In this document: positions 53,590 through 63,156 of the stretch, piece by piece
Numbering within the stretch: position 1 is the first letter of the stretch
How the letters are laid out: each line of letters begins with the position of its first letter
Assembly: GCA_028282885.1 (NCBI GenBank)
Contig: JANQGX010000016.1
Coordinates: forward strand, 1-64,000
Length of the DNA: 64,000 bases
Source: SAR324 cluster bacterium
GTDB lineage: Bacteria > SAR324 > XYD2-FULL-50-16
Direction of reading: 5' to 3'
Program-made: the position numbers and the translations under genes
The notes under the pieces: model-generated
The model's database searches: none
The model's input: the letters and a program-made list of their open reading frames with translations, nothing else
What the model was told of the DNA's origin: nothing

Positions 53590-55845
53590 ATGCAGGTTAA
53601 CCGTCCCAAAGAAGAAACTAGCGATCAAAATTCAATGGCCGAAATTCTCATGCTGCGGAGAAGAATGCTGGAAAACCGGAATTCTCCTGATGCGTATTGT
53701 GATCTCGGTGTTGCCATTATCCAATCCGGCGATCCCAAGTCGGCCATAGTCTACCTCAAACAAGCCACCAAGCTGAATCCCGATCATGCCCGCTCCCACT
53801 ATAACCTAGCCCTGGCCTATCAGAAACTGGGCTATATCGACAACGCACTTAACGCTTATGAAAATGTGATTCGTTTGAGCCCAAAAGATCATGAAGCCTG
53901 GGCTAATGTCGCTGTGCTTTTTCACCAGAGAAACGAATACGATGATTCCATACACTTTTACCAAAAAGCTCTGGAGCTGGACCCCCAACAGCCCAAAGCG
54001 TGGTCAGGCCTTGCTGTAACCCAGTATTTAACCGGAGCTTACGAGGATTCCATTGAATCGGCAAAAAAGGCCATCGAGCTCGACGGGGAAGATTTCCAGA
54101 GCTGGCAACAATTGGGCCTGGGTTATTATGCCCTGAGAGACCCGGAGGAGAGCGTTAAAGCTTTTCTTGAAGCAATCAAACTGAACGAAACTTCCGAGGT
54201 CACCTGGAATAACCTGGGAAACAGCTATCTCCTGGCAGAGAATGAGATGAAAGCCGAAGAAGCGTATCGAACAGCTATCCGGATCGATCCTTCTTTCTCC
54301 GACAGTTGCTTTAACCTGGGAGAACTGTTGTTCAAAAGAGGAGAGAAAAAAGAGGCCATTACCTGGTTCAGCCGGGTTATGGAAAAAGACGAAAACGATG
54401 CCGAGACACTGGAATACCTGGTTAAGGCACTGCTTGACACCTCCTCTCCCGATGCTGTCTCAAGAATCCGCGAGTTAATCCGACTCAAGGGCGACCGGCC
54501 ACAGTATGTCTCTATGCTGGCTGATGCATATTCACTCAGCGGCAGAAAAGATCTGGAAGTGAAGACACGTCTCAAACTGGCTTCTGAGAACCCCAATGAC
54601 AAGGAAAATATCCACAAAACAGCCCGTTTGCTACAGGAGCAAGGAAACAGGGATATGGCCTACTCTTTTCTGAAAAGCAGTTTACCTGTATCTGCCAAGG
54701 ATCACTTCATGTGGTCGACATTTGCCCAGCTTTACCTGCTTGAGAACAACCTGGAAGAAGAGTTCCAATGTCTGACACAATCAGTCAAAGCCGATCCCGG
54801 GGACGGACGATCCTGGTACCGTCTCGGTATAATCGCTCTAGAGAATGGCTCGGAAAACACAGGTTTGAAGTATCTGAAAAACGCCAAAAGTTATTTAAAA
54901 AACAACACCCGGGTCTGGTCGAGAGCTTGCGAACTCCTGCTCATGGCCGGTAAGTATGATCTTGCTTATCGCTGCCTTGAAGAACTGTTGCCCCTTCTGG
55001 ATCTTTCGCCAAAGGTCTGGAACTACCTGTTTCGTCTTCATAAAAGATATCACCGACTCGATGATCTGGCTAAAACGCTGCCCCGGCTGCTCAGCGATCA
55101 CAAAATCGATGATCACAAAGTCGCCGTCTCTGCTGAACTGCTTTTCCAATTCGGATATACGGAAATCGCTATCAAATTGTTGAAAGAGGATAAGGAAGAA
55201 GGAGTTCGTTCCCAAGTCCTGACCAATCAACTCTGCCGAATCTACCTGGATCTTCAGGATAGAGACAATGCTTCTGAACTGATTCGCCAGGGTTTGGATG
55301 AAGATCCTGAAAAGTACGATTTCATTCTTCTCAAATCTGAACTGGAATATTGCAGGGGCGAGATGGACTCGGCTTTTGAGTGGATTCAAAAGGCTCACGC
55401 CTTAAAATCCGACGACCATCGTTCCTGGTTCTTCTTTGGCAAAATTGAACAAAGCAGGGGCAATCATCGGGAAGCCTTGGATGCATATGATGAGTCCCTC
55501 TCCCGATTTCAGGCAAATGCAGATGCCTGGAGCAGAAGGGGAGAGATCCTGCGGGATATGGCAGAGGTCACCGAAGCTGAAACCTCTTATCAAAGCGCAG
55601 TCGCCATAAACAGGAAACATGCAGAAGCCTGGCTCGGCCTTGCCAAACTCCGGATGCTCAATTCGGACTACGATTCTGCTCGCAAAATGCTTTTGAGGTC
55701 GGTTGCGGCAAATCGGGAATTCAAATCTGCCTGGCAGACGCTGGCCGAAGTCTTTGATCACCTGGAAGAGGAAAAAAAGGCAGCCGTCTGTCGCCAACAG
55801 GCCGAAAATCCCACCACTGACGTTGAAGACAAATCCTTCGATTAA
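53590..55845 (+). CDS. large tetratricopeptide-repeat protein
   Basis: This 751-residue protein is made almost wholly of TPR-type helix pairs, from about residue 28 to the end. Early copies are close to the consensus (DAYCDLGVAIIQSGDPKSAIVYLKQATKLNPDH split over residues 30-62, and AWANVAVLFHQRNEYDDSIHFYQKALELDP later). Central copies are more divergent. There is no signal peptide, membrane helix or other domain, so it is a cytoplasmic scaffold for protein binding. Partners are unknown. It follows fetB by 57 bases but has no metabolic link with it. The ATG at 53590 has a weak ribosome binding site. The next gene is trpE behind its own promoter, so this gene probably ends its transcript near 55850. 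Confidence 0.88.
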   Translation: MQVNRPKEETSDQNSMAEILMLRRRMLENRNSPDAYCDLGVAIIQSGDPKSAIVYLKQATKLNPDHARSHYNLALAYQKLGYIDNALNAYENVIRLSPKDHEAWANVAVLFHQRNEYDDSIHFYQKALELDPQQPKAWSGLAVTQYLTGAYEDSIESAKKAIELDGEDFQSWQQLGLGYYALRDPEESVKAFLEAIKLNETSEVTWNNLGNSYLLAENEMKAEEAYRTAIRIDPSFSDSCFNLGELLFKRGEKKEAITWFSRVMEKDENDAETLEYLVKALLDTSSPDAVSRIRELIRLKGDRPQYVSMLADAYSLSGRKDLEVKTRLKLASENPNDKENIHKTARLLQEQGNRDMAYSFLKSSLPVSAKDHFMWSTFAQLYLLENNLEEEFQCLTQSVKADPGDGRSWYRLGIIALENGSENTGLKYLKNAKSYLKNNTRVWSRACELLLMAGKYDLAYRCLEELLPLLDLSPKVWNYLFRLHKRYHRLDDLAKTLPRLLSDHKIDDHKVAVSAELLFQFGYTEIAIKLLKEDKEEGVRSQVLTNQLCRIYLDLQDRDNASELIRQGLDEDPEKYDFILLKSELEYCRGEMDSAFEWIQKAHALKSDDHRSWFFFGKIEQSRGNHREALDAYDESLSRFQANADAWSRRGEILRDMAEVTEAETSYQSAVAINRKHAEAWLGLAKLRMLNSDYDSARKMLLRSVAANREFKSAWQTLAEVFDHLEEEKKAAVCRQQAENPTTDVEDKSFD

Positions 55846-55911
55846 AAGCCCCGGTTATAAAATAGACCGTGGTTAAATTGATGGAGCGCAACCATCAGGC
55901 AGGTTTTGGTA

Positions 55912-55940
55912 TTGGCATAAATTGTTTTCTTTCGTATGAT
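55912..55940 (+). promoter_or_regulatory. trpE promoter
   Basis: TTGGCA (55912-55917) and TATGAT (55935-55940) with a 17-base spacer each match the sigma70 consensus at five of six positions. Transcription should start near 55947. The leader to trpE shows no Trp-codon-rich peptide or terminator, so no attenuator is visible. Confidence 0.75.
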
Positions 55941-55941
55941 A

Positions 55942-55961
55942 TGTTTCTATATATAGAAACA
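55942..55961. promoter_or_regulatory. 20-bp perfect palindrome over the trpE start site (operator candidate)
   Basis: TGTTTCTATATATAGAAACA is a perfect 20-bp palindrome. It begins one base after the -10 element and covers the predicted transcription start. This is the position of a repressor operator. It does not resemble the E. coli TrpR site as I recall it, and no regulator gene is adjacent. Confidence 0.65.
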
Positions 55962-56028
55962 CTTGCTGAATTCAGGTCTGATCGAGATGCCGCCAAACGG
56001 CAGAATCAGAATCCCAACCGGAGATGAG

Positions 56029-57501
56029 ATGGAACCGGAACGATCCGAATACAATAGACTGTCACAACAACACAAATATGTTCCCCTGACCCTCAGGATT
56101 ACGGGAGACAGTCTAACCCCGGTACAGGTATACCAAGCCATACGAAACGATTCACCCTATTCTTATCTCCTTGAATCCGTTCAGCAGAATGAGAAACTGG
56201 GTCGATATTCCTGGATAGGCCTTGATCCTTTGATGGTGTTCAAATCCCGGGGCCGACAGATCGAAATCCGCTCCGCGGTTGGTACTGAAGAGTTAAAGGC
56301 CAATCCGCTGGATGAGCTGTTCAGGGTTATGGAGAGATTCCGTCCCATTCTCTCCGATGAATTATTGCCTTACCAGGGGGGTGTGGTCGGCTATTTTGGT
56401 TACGATAATATCCGGCATATTGAAGAGATTCCCGACAAAAACCCGGATCATCTTGCCATTCCCGACACACTTTTTATTCTGCCCAAAACCGTGTTGATTT
56501 TTGATCATATTTACCAGTCAGTGTCGGTGATTACCCTCCTGGACTCGGAGGAAGAAGGGGCATACGAGAAAGGTGAAAAGCAGATCCGACATCTTCTGGA
56601 CCTGATTGCTTCTTTCAAAAGTGAATCGATAGTCCAGGAACTTCCGCGGGAGAGCGATAGCGAGATCGAGTTCTCATCCAATATGACTCGGGATGAGTAT
56701 ATGGCTGCTGTTGAAAAGGCCAAGCACTATATCGTGGAAGGAGATATTTTCCAGGTTGTCCTTTCACAACGTTTTTCCATGCGGTTTACGCAAGATCCTT
56801 TTGAGGTATATCGCTCATTGCGTCGCATTAATCCGAGTCCTTATCTTTTTTATCTTCATTATCCCGATTTTCAGATTGCCGGCTCTTCGCCGGAAATCCT
56901 GGTCAAACGGGAACAGGACACCCTGACCCTGCGGCCTATCGCCGGAACTGCCAAAAGAGGGGAAAACAGGGAAGAAGACCTGCAGGCGGCTGAGGAACTT
57001 CTCAATGATCCCAAAGAGCTTGCGGAACACATGATGCTGGTGGACCTGGGAAGAAACGATCTGGGCAGGGTATCACAATTCGGATCGGTTAAAGCCACCC
57101 ATTTCAGGTACATTGAAAACTACTCTCACGTGATGCACATTGTAACCAACCTGGAAAGCGTCCTTGAAAAAGGAAAATCCAACAGCGACCTGGTGAAGGC
57201 CACATTTCCTGCCGGAACGTTGAGCGGTGCTCCCAAAGTGAGGGCAATGGAGATCATTGACGAACTGGAATGCTCCAGGCGAGGATTCTATGGAGGTGCA
57301 GTCGCCAATATCGATTTCAATGGCAATTTCGATTCCTGTATCGGAATCCGCTCCGTGCTTGTGAAGAACGACAAAGCTTATATCCAGGCCGGTGGGGGGA
57401 TCGTAGCCGATTCAGTTCCTGAAAGAGAGTATGAGGAGAGTATTAACAAAGCTAAAGCGGTGATGAAAGCCATCCAACTTGCCGGGAGAAATAACAGATG
57501 A
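56029..57501 (+). CDS. trpE: anthranilate synthase component I
   Basis: This 490-residue enzyme makes anthranilate from chorismate with ammonia from TrpG, the first step of tryptophan synthesis. The N-terminal feedback site motif [16 protein letters not shown] (about 47-62) is present, so Trp inhibition is expected. GVVGYFGYD near 115 and the catalytic end region [26 protein letters not shown] and [16 protein letters not shown] (about 390) are typical. I prefer the ATG at 56029, which has a GGAG site five bases upstream and fits the family N-terminus. ATG 55987 and TTG 55963 are alternatives. A PabB identity is less likely given the LLES motif. trpG follows by a four-base overlap; trpD is not next in the cluster. 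Confidence 0.93.
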   Translation: MEPERSEYNRLSQQHKYVPLTLRITGDSLTPVQVYQAIRNDSPYSYLLESVQQNEKLGRYSWIGLDPLMVFKSRGRQIEIRSAVGTEELKANPLDELFRVMERFRPILSDELLPYQGGVVGYFGYDNIRHIEEIPDKNPDHLAIPDTLFILPKTVLIFDHIYQSVSVITLLDSEEEGAYEKGEKQIRHLLDLIASFKSESIVQELPRESDSEIEFSSNMTRDEYMAAVEKAKHYIVEGDIFQVVLSQRFSMRFTQDPFEVYRSLRRINPSPYLFYLHYPDFQIAGSSPEILVKREQDTLTLRPIAGTAKRGENREEDLQAAEELLNDPKELAEHMMLVDLGRNDLGRVSQFGSVKATHFRYIENYSHVMHIVTNLESVLEKGKSNSDLVKATFPAGTLSGAPKVRAMEIIDELECSRRGFYGGAVANIDFNGNFDSCIGIRSVLVKNDKAYIQAGGGIVADSVPEREYEESINKAKAVMKAIQLAGRNNR

Positions 57502-58070
57502 TACTGCTGCTTGATAATTACGATTCATTCACTTTCAACCTTTATCAATACCTCGGGGAACTGGGTGAGGAGATCCGCGTTTTTCGTAATGACAAGATAA
57601 CCCTGGAAGAGATTGAAGAGATGGCCCCCCAGCGTATTGTCCTCTCCCCGGGACCGGGGAGGCCTGATCAGGCGGGTATTATGATCGATCTGATCAAAAG
57701 ATTTGCCTCTCATGTTCCGATCCTGGGTATCTGCCTCGGATTTCAGGGTATGGGTCAGGCTTTTGGAGGAAATATCGTTCACGCCCCTGCCCTTTTCCAC
57801 GGGAAAACCTCTCCCGTAAAACACGAAGGACAGGGCATATTTCGTCATCTACCAGCGGTGATAGAAGTGGGCCGCTATCATTCCCTTATTGTCGAAAGAG
57901 AGAGTCTGCCGGACTGTTTTGAAATCACCGCCTGGACCGCAGATGAGGAGAACCTGATCATGGGCATCCGCCACCGGGAATATCCCCTCGAAGGTATCCA
58001 ATTCCACCCGGAATCTATTCTTACACCGGAAGGCAAATCCATGCTGAAAAACTTCCTGGCAGAGACTTGA
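57498..58070 (+). CDS. trpG: anthranilate synthase component II (glutamine amidotransferase)
   Basis: This 190-residue class I glutamine amidotransferase supplies ammonia to TrpE. It has the [17 protein letters not shown] start, [12 protein letters not shown] near 49-60 and the nucleophile Cys79 in GICLG. QFHPESI near 171-177 supplies the His-Glu of the triad. The residue after GICLG is Phe where His is usual (GICLGFQ instead of GICLGHQ), which is an uncommon variant next to the nucleophile. Its ATG overlaps the trpE stop (ATGA), so the two subunits are coupled. It could also serve PabB, as in dual-use PabA/TrpG proteins. Confidence 0.92.
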   Translation: MILLLDNYDSFTFNLYQYLGELGEEIRVFRNDKITLEEIEEMAPQRIVLSPGPGRPDQAGIMIDLIKRFASHVPILGICLGFQGMGQAFGGNIVHAPALFHGKTSPVKHEGQGIFRHLPAVIEVGRYHSLIVERESLPDCFEITAWTADEENLIMGIRHREYPLEGIQFHPESILTPEGKSMLKNFLAET

Positions 58071-58163
58071 ATCGGAGCCTTTCTGATTTTTCCATCCCAG
58101 CGATTAGCTGATATTATGTCTTGCTTAAGTATGTCTGGTTTGGCTAACAGGCGCAGTCTCCAG

Positions 58164-58177
58164 TATGCTTAAGCATA
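58164..58177. repeat. 14-bp perfect palindrome upstream of metF
   Basis: TATGCTTAAGCATA is a perfect 14-bp palindrome about 125 bases before the metF start. A partial copy (TGCTTAAG) lies 42 bases upstream at 58122-58129. A CCCCTT/AAGGGG inverted repeat lies between it and metF. An operator is possible, but no regulator is evident. Confidence 0.4.
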
Positions 58178-58300
58178 TGGCAAGTTGGCTGAGCGAACGG
58201 GTGCACCCCTTTTGACAAAAATTTGCCTAAGGGGAGTCAAGTCTAGTAAGTTTAGATTATCAGACGAATGATTCCTGTAAACCATTCAAAAAGGTGACTC

Positions 58301-59191
58301 GTGAGCACACATATTTACGATCTGTTTAAATACGATACCCATGTATCCTTCGAATTCTTTCCACCAAAGACAAACCAGGGACGTAAGCAGATCTACCAGG
58401 CTATTTCAAAACTGAAAGGTCTCAATCCCGATTTTTTCAGTGTGACCTATGGTGCAGGCGGATCCACTGCAGAGAGATCCCTGGAGATTGCATCGGCCCT
58501 CACCAATCTGGCCCAAGTTACCTGTGTGGCTCACATCACCTGTGTGGGGATGAATCGAAATGAAGTTAAGGAACTCCTCACCTCCCTTGAGTTCCATGGG
58601 ATTTCCAATGTTCTCGCCCTGAGAGGTGATCCTCCCAAGGGGGAAACTAGGTTCATCAAGCCCGTTGACGGCTTTTCCTATGCCAGCGAGCTGGTTCGGT
58701 TTATTCGGGAGAACTCGGATATGGGAATTCTAGTGGCGGGATATCCCGAAGGCCACCTGGAGAGCCCCAATAAGAAAGAGGATTTTAAGTATCTCCTGGA
58801 AAAGATCAACGCCGGGGCCAACGGAATCATCACCCAGCTCTTTTTCGTCAATCAATACCTCTTTGAATTTCAAAACAACCTGCGCAATGCAGGTGTCAAT
58901 ATTCCCTTGATTGCGGGTATCTTCCCCATCTCCAATGCCAAGCAGATAAAGCGGATGACCGAGCTTTCGGGCGCCACAATCCCGGAAGAGCTGCTGAAGG
59001 ACATTGAGAAGCACCAGGATTCGTCGGAGGATGTGGAGAAGATCGGAACCGACTTCGCAGTGCGCCAGGTGGAAGAATTGCTGCGGGGAGGGATTACCCA
59101 TTTTCATTTTTACACCATGAACCGTCACCAGCAGACGAGGAATATCCTCTTTCAGCTCAAACGGTTCTTCCCAAGATTGAATTTCCTCTGA
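58301..59191 (+). CDS. metF: 5,10-methylenetetrahydrofolate reductase
   Basis: This 296-residue flavoenzyme makes 5-methyl-THF, the methyl donor used by MetH. The N-terminal FEFFPPKT contains the catalytic Glu18. TYGAGGSTAERSLEI and GISNVLALRGDPPKG are family markers. The C-terminal HFYTMNR is also typical. Length fits the bacterial FAD type. The start is a GTG at 58301 with an AAGGTG ribosome binding site. It stands between trpG and ftsZ, separate from metH, and transcription converges on ftsZ. Confidence 0.95.
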   Translation: MSTHIYDLFKYDTHVSFEFFPPKTNQGRKQIYQAISKLKGLNPDFFSVTYGAGGSTAERSLEIASALTNLAQVTCVAHITCVGMNRNEVKELLTSLEFHGISNVLALRGDPPKGETRFIKPVDGFSYASELVRFIRENSDMGILVAGYPEGHLESPNKKEDFKYLLEKINAGANGIITQLFFVNQYLFEFQNNLRNAGVNIPLIAGIFPISNAKQIKRMTELSGATIPEELLKDIEKHQDSSEDVEKIGTDFAVRQVEELLRGGITHFHFYTMNRHQQTRNILFQLKRFFPRLNFL

Positions 59192-59204
59192 TCAGAAATC
59201 GACA

Positions 59205-59221
59205 GGCGATTAAAGATCGCC
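59205..59221. terminator. weak hairpin between convergent metF and ftsZ
   Basis: GGCGAT (59205-59210) pairs with ATCGCC (59216-59221) around a 5-nt loop, between the ends of two convergent genes. The T content after the stem is low (CCTTTATT), so it is only a weak terminator candidate. Confidence 0.3.
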
Positions 59222-59328
59222 GGACTCAGCCTTTATTAGGTCGCAACAGGACTTCAGCGGGTGAGTTCTGATAAAAAGAAGATTTACGGAACGGGTTAAA
59301 CAGGGGAGTCTTCTCGGTTCAGAGCGAA

Positions 59329-60474
59329 CTATTTCTCCCGATGTCGCATGAAATGGGGAAGCTCGATCTCCTCCACCTTTTTCGGCTTTGGCTCCTCTTC
59401 CTTCTTTTTATGTTGGATTGCCGGACGGGTGATCTGCTGTTTGATGCTATCGGCAACCCTGAGCGGGGCTCTTTTTATGAGTCGGGTGCTTTTTTCCTTG
59501 AAGGATCTCTCATACCCGGTCGCAATGACCGTAACCATCACTTCGTTGTTCAATGACTTGTCATACACCAGACCGAAAATCACATCGGCATCTTCGTGGG
59601 CAGATTCCTGAATGAAGGTTGCCGCCGCTTCCGCGTCCAGAAGTGGAAATTCCTCGTCGGCCACGATATTAATGATAATTCCGGTTGCTCCGCTGATCGG
59701 TTGGCTGATCAAAGGACTATTGATAGCCATTTTAACAGCTTCCAATCCGCGATTTTCACCTTTTCCCATGCCGGTGCCCATGAGGGCGCCGCCTTTGTCC
59801 TCCATTACAGTTCTTAAGTCTGCAAAATCGAGATTGATAATCCCCTCAAGGTTGACCAGGTTCGTGATCCCGCTAATAGCCTGCTTGAGGACTTCATCAG
59901 CCATGGTAAAGGCTTCGGTCATGGTTGTTTTTTCCGATGCCAGTCGCAGCAATCTGGTGTTGGGGATCGTCACCAGGGTATCGATGTGTTTTCTCAACTC
60001 CCCCAGCCCCCCTTCGGCAACCTGGGTACGCTTTCTACCTTCGAAACTGAAGGGAGTGGTCACTACCGCGACAGTAAGGATTTCCATCTCCTTTGCAACC
60101 TCGGCCACCACCGGAATAGCACCGGTTCCGGTTCCACCGCCCATTCCCGCCGCCAGAAATACCATATCGGCCCCGTACAGAATCTCTTCAAAGATATTCA
60201 CTTCAGCTTCCGCTGATACACGACCTACTTCCGGATTCATTCCGGCTCCCAGCCCCTTGGTGATTTCATTTCCCAGGGGGACTTTGATATCAGCCCTGGA
60301 TGAACCCAGCGCCATAGCGTCCGTGTTCATCGCAATGTATTCGACACCCTTGATATTGTCTTCAATCATCCGGTTCACAACATTGCCTCCTCCTCCTCCG
60401 ACGCCGATGACTTTAATGATTGGGAGTTCCCTTCCCTCGTGTTGTGATGTTACACTATCCGGTTCGATCGCCAT
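59329..60474 (-). CDS. ftsZ: cell division protein FtsZ
   Basis: This 381-residue tubulin-like GTPase forms the division ring. The signature GGGTGTG is at 112-118. IKVIGVGGGGGNVVNRMI begins the nucleotide site at about 20. GVVTTPFSFEG-like and NLDFADLRTVM segments follow in order. The C-terminal peptide EIELPHFMRHREK binds partner proteins such as FtsA or ZipA-like tethers. Length fits the family. The ATG at 60474 has a weak GGGGCAG ribosome binding site. ftsA and ftsQ are not adjacent, which means the usual dcw end of the cluster is broken here. Confidence 0.97.
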   Translation of the reverse strand: MAIEPDSVTSQHEGRELPIIKVIGVGGGGGNVVNRMIEDNIKGVEYIAMNTDAMALGSSRADIKVPLGNEITKGLGAGMNPEVGRVSAEAEVNIFEEILYGADMVFLAAGMGGGTGTGAIPVVAEVAKEMEILTVAVVTTPFSFEGRKRTQVAEGGLGELRKHIDTLVTIPNTRLLRLASEKTTMTEAFTMADEVLKQAISGITNLVNLEGIINLDFADLRTVMEDKGGALMGTGMGKGENRGLEAVKMAINSPLISQPISGATGIIINIVADEEFPLLDAEAAATFIQESAHEDADVIFGLVYDKSLNNEVMVTVIATGYERSFKEKSTRLIKRAPLRVADSIKQQITRPAIQHKKKEEEPKPKKVEEIELPHFMRHREK

Positions 60475-61240
60475 AAAAACTGCCCCGTAATAATTCCCGA
60501 TTTATAATGAGCCTGTATTACCCTTTACTTTAGGGATAACAACCGCAGGATCTACCTGCCTGACAACGGACCCCTTCCGGGAATCCGAACATCCACCTTA
60601 TGCAATAGCAAAGCTAAATCCTGAAGTCTAGCTGATAGTGGGCGTTAAAGAGCAATTTAACACAAAAATACCTGTTGGATCAATCATCGAACTTCGGTCC
60701 GGACCTTTCGTTCTCCAAATCAGGACAAGAACACGCAATACCCGTGCTGCTTTCGTTTAATCCGCCGATACTCTCTTCCACAGTATAACCTGTGGCATTA
60801 ACAGGATGATTTCAAGCAAATAATGTTTCTCACCCCGGGGCACTTTGATGTCATGTCGCCTCAGGCGGGCATGAAATGAAGTATTTTAAAACATTTTAAA
60901 TTTCAACATACTGCCGCTAAATCAAAAAAAATTCAGTTTCCGTGCATTAATCCTGTGACTACAAAGGTTTGTTCGTGTTAATGCCAATAGATGGAGACGT
61001 AAACCAAAGCATTGTCACCATGTGGCTGCCCCGTTGAAGCGCCGTCATGTTGAGATTGTTTTTCACAATGAGGCAACTGCAAGAGCTGCTAAAGGAATAG
61101 CACCAATCTTCGAGGGATTGCTGCTGGAAGTGTTATGGATAGTCCGGTCCGGCAATCGGATTATCGCAACCCGGAAGCGGCGTAAAACAGCCTCAGGACA
61201 CATAAGTGTCCTTTACTCGTAAGTTTAAGGAGGAACGAAA
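60475..61240. other. intergenic region between divergent ftsZ and fadD
   Basis: This 766-base divergent gap holds no supported gene; a 66-codon ORF at 61022-61222 is spurious. A perfect 7-bp hairpin (AGGACAC/GTGTCCT, 61195-61212) lies just ahead of the fadD ribosome binding site. It is followed by TTACT rather than a T tract. The ftsZ promoter should lie in the left half but was not resolved. Confidence 0.5.
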
Positions 61241-62917
61241 ATGGCAGAAAAAAATTACAGCGACAGGCCCTGGCTTGATTTTTATGAAAAAGGTGTACAG
61301 GACAAACTGGACTATGAAAACGCCTTTCTCCCCGAGTTTCTGGAAAGATCCGTCAAGCAGTTTCCAAACAATACCGCCCTGATATTCCAGGGTTACAAGA
61401 TGACCTATCGCCAACTGGGCGAAGCGGTTGATCGTGTTGCCGCCTGTCTTACCGATTTTGGCGTCAGGAAAGGAGATGCCGTAGCAATCCTCCTGCCGAA
61501 TTTGATTCCCTGTGTGGTGAGCTATTATGCCATCATGAAGATCGGCGGCGTTGCTGTTATGAACAACCCGCTCTATTCGGACAGGGAACTCGACCACCAG
61601 TTTAACGACTCCGGATCCAAGGTTCTGATTACCCTGGATCTGCTCTGCAACCGCATGATTGATCTTCGCCCCAAAACCGGGATCAAGCAGATTATCTACA
61701 CCTCCATTGGCGATTACCTTCCCTTTCCCAAAAGCCTGCTTTTTCCGCTGGTGGCAAAAAAGAAAGGGCTTGCCGCTACGGTCAAACCGGCAGAAGAGCT
61801 TTACCGCTGGAAGGAAATACTTGCCAAATATCAGCCGGGTTCCAAGACTGCGGATTTGAAGCCCGAAGAAACTGCCATGTATCAATATACGGGCGGAACA
61901 ACCGGTGTCTCCAAGGGGGTGGAATTGACACACGCCAATCTCAGTGAACAGGTTCAGCAGATTTCCGGCTGGTTTCCCTCTTTTGAAAACGGAACCGAGA
62001 TGATGCTGGGAGCCCTTCCCTTCTTTCATGTTTTCGGTCTTTCAACCTCGATGAACTTTGCCATCTATAAGGGTTGGGGGAATGTGCTGGTTGCCAAACC
62101 CCAGGCCGATGCCCTGTTGAGCGATATCGCCAAGTACAAACCCTCATTCGCTCCGCTGGTTCCGACCATGTACATCGGCATGTTGAACGATCCCAATGTC
62201 GGTTCTGCAGATTTGACATCCATTAAGGGCTGTTTTTCAGGAAGCGCCCCCCTGCCTATCGAAGTGATCAATGGATTCGAGGAAAAGACCGGTGCTGTGA
62301 TTGTGGAAGGATACGGACTCACCGAATCTTCACCGGTGACCCATATTAATCCCTTTAACAAGAAAACACGAAAAATCGGTAGTATCGGCCTGCCTATCGC
62401 TGATACCCTGTGTCGGATCGTTGACCTGGACGATGGAAAAACCGACCTGCCCGTAGGCGAAATCGGGGAACTGCTGATCAAAGGTCCCCAGGTTATGAAA
62501 GGCTATCTCAACAAACCGACAGAAACGGCAGGCTGCCTGACCGAAGATGGCTGGCTGGCCACAGGTGACATCGCCAAGATGGATGAAGACGGCTATTTTT
62601 ATATCGTGGATCGAAAAAAGGACCTGATCATATCGGGCGGGTACAACGTCTATCCAAGGGATATCGAAGAGGTTTTTTACGAGCATCCGAAAGTGATGGA
62701 GGCCTGCTCGGTAGGAGTTCCTCACCCGCATCGGGGCGAAGCGGTTAAGGTTTTTGTCGTCCTCAAGGAAGGAGAGACAGCGACCAGCGATGAACTGATG
62801 ACCTATTGTAAGGAAAAGCTGGCCAAGTACAAGTGGCCGGTCGAGATTGAGTTCAGGGATGACCTGCCCAAAACCAACGTTGGAAAGATACTGCGTAAAG
62901 ATCTAAAAGGTCAATAG
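61241..62917 (+). CDS. fadD: long-chain acyl-CoA synthetase FadD
   Basis: This 558-residue ANL-superfamily ligase activates long-chain fatty acids. The P-loop is QYTGGTTGVSKGVELTHANL near 210-228. The linker and hinge motifs are GYGLTESSP, GWLATGDIAK and DRKKDLIISGGYNVYPRDIE (fatty acyl signature region). The catalytic lysine is in TNVGKILRKDL at the end. The length equals typical FadD. The ATG at 61241 has an AAGGAGGA ribosome binding site. A terminator candidate follows at 62933-62970, so it is probably monocistronic. Confidence 0.94.
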   Translation: MAEKNYSDRPWLDFYEKGVQDKLDYENAFLPEFLERSVKQFPNNTALIFQGYKMTYRQLGEAVDRVAACLTDFGVRKGDAVAILLPNLIPCVVSYYAIMKIGGVAVMNNPLYSDRELDHQFNDSGSKVLITLDLLCNRMIDLRPKTGIKQIIYTSIGDYLPFPKSLLFPLVAKKKGLAATVKPAEELYRWKEILAKYQPGSKTADLKPEETAMYQYTGGTTGVSKGVELTHANLSEQVQQISGWFPSFENGTEMMLGALPFFHVFGLSTSMNFAIYKGWGNVLVAKPQADALLSDIAKYKPSFAPLVPTMYIGMLNDPNVGSADLTSIKGCFSGSAPLPIEVINGFEEKTGAVIVEGYGLTESSPVTHINPFNKKTRKIGSIGLPIADTLCRIVDLDDGKTDLPVGEIGELLIKGPQVMKGYLNKPTETAGCLTEDGWLATGDIAKMDEDGYFYIVDRKKDLIISGGYNVYPRDIEEVFYEHPKVMEACSVGVPHPHRGEAVKVFVVLKEGETATSDELMTYCKEKLAKYKWPVEIEFRDDLPKTNVGKILRKDLKGQ

Positions 62918-62932
62918 CCATCGGTGTTCGCT

Positions 62933-62970
62933 TGCAGCGGCTGATTCAAACCGCTGCAGCCATTGTTTTT
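62933..62970 (+). terminator. terminator candidate after fadD
   Basis: TGCAGCGG (62933-62940) pairs with CCGCTGCA (62951-62958) over 8 bp, with a 10-nt loop. Five T follow at 62966-62970, seven bases after the stem, which weakens the call. Confidence 0.5.
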
Positions 62971-63156
62971 CCTCTCCAATCATCCCCCGCAACAACCATC
63001 CATTCCATTTACAATCGTCTGATTTTCTGATACTTGTGGGACAATAAAAACGACAAAGCCCCGAATTGGCTTACATTGAGAATGAACTTAGTTTCTGTAA
63101 TGCTGTTTTCGGGAAAAGAAGTGAAAAACCGGAAGATATCACAAAAAGGATTGAGT

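Noticed and set aside
61022..61222. A 66-codon ORF ahead of fadD
   Set aside because: No ribosome binding site; it ends in the fadD leader hairpin and has no recognisable family.
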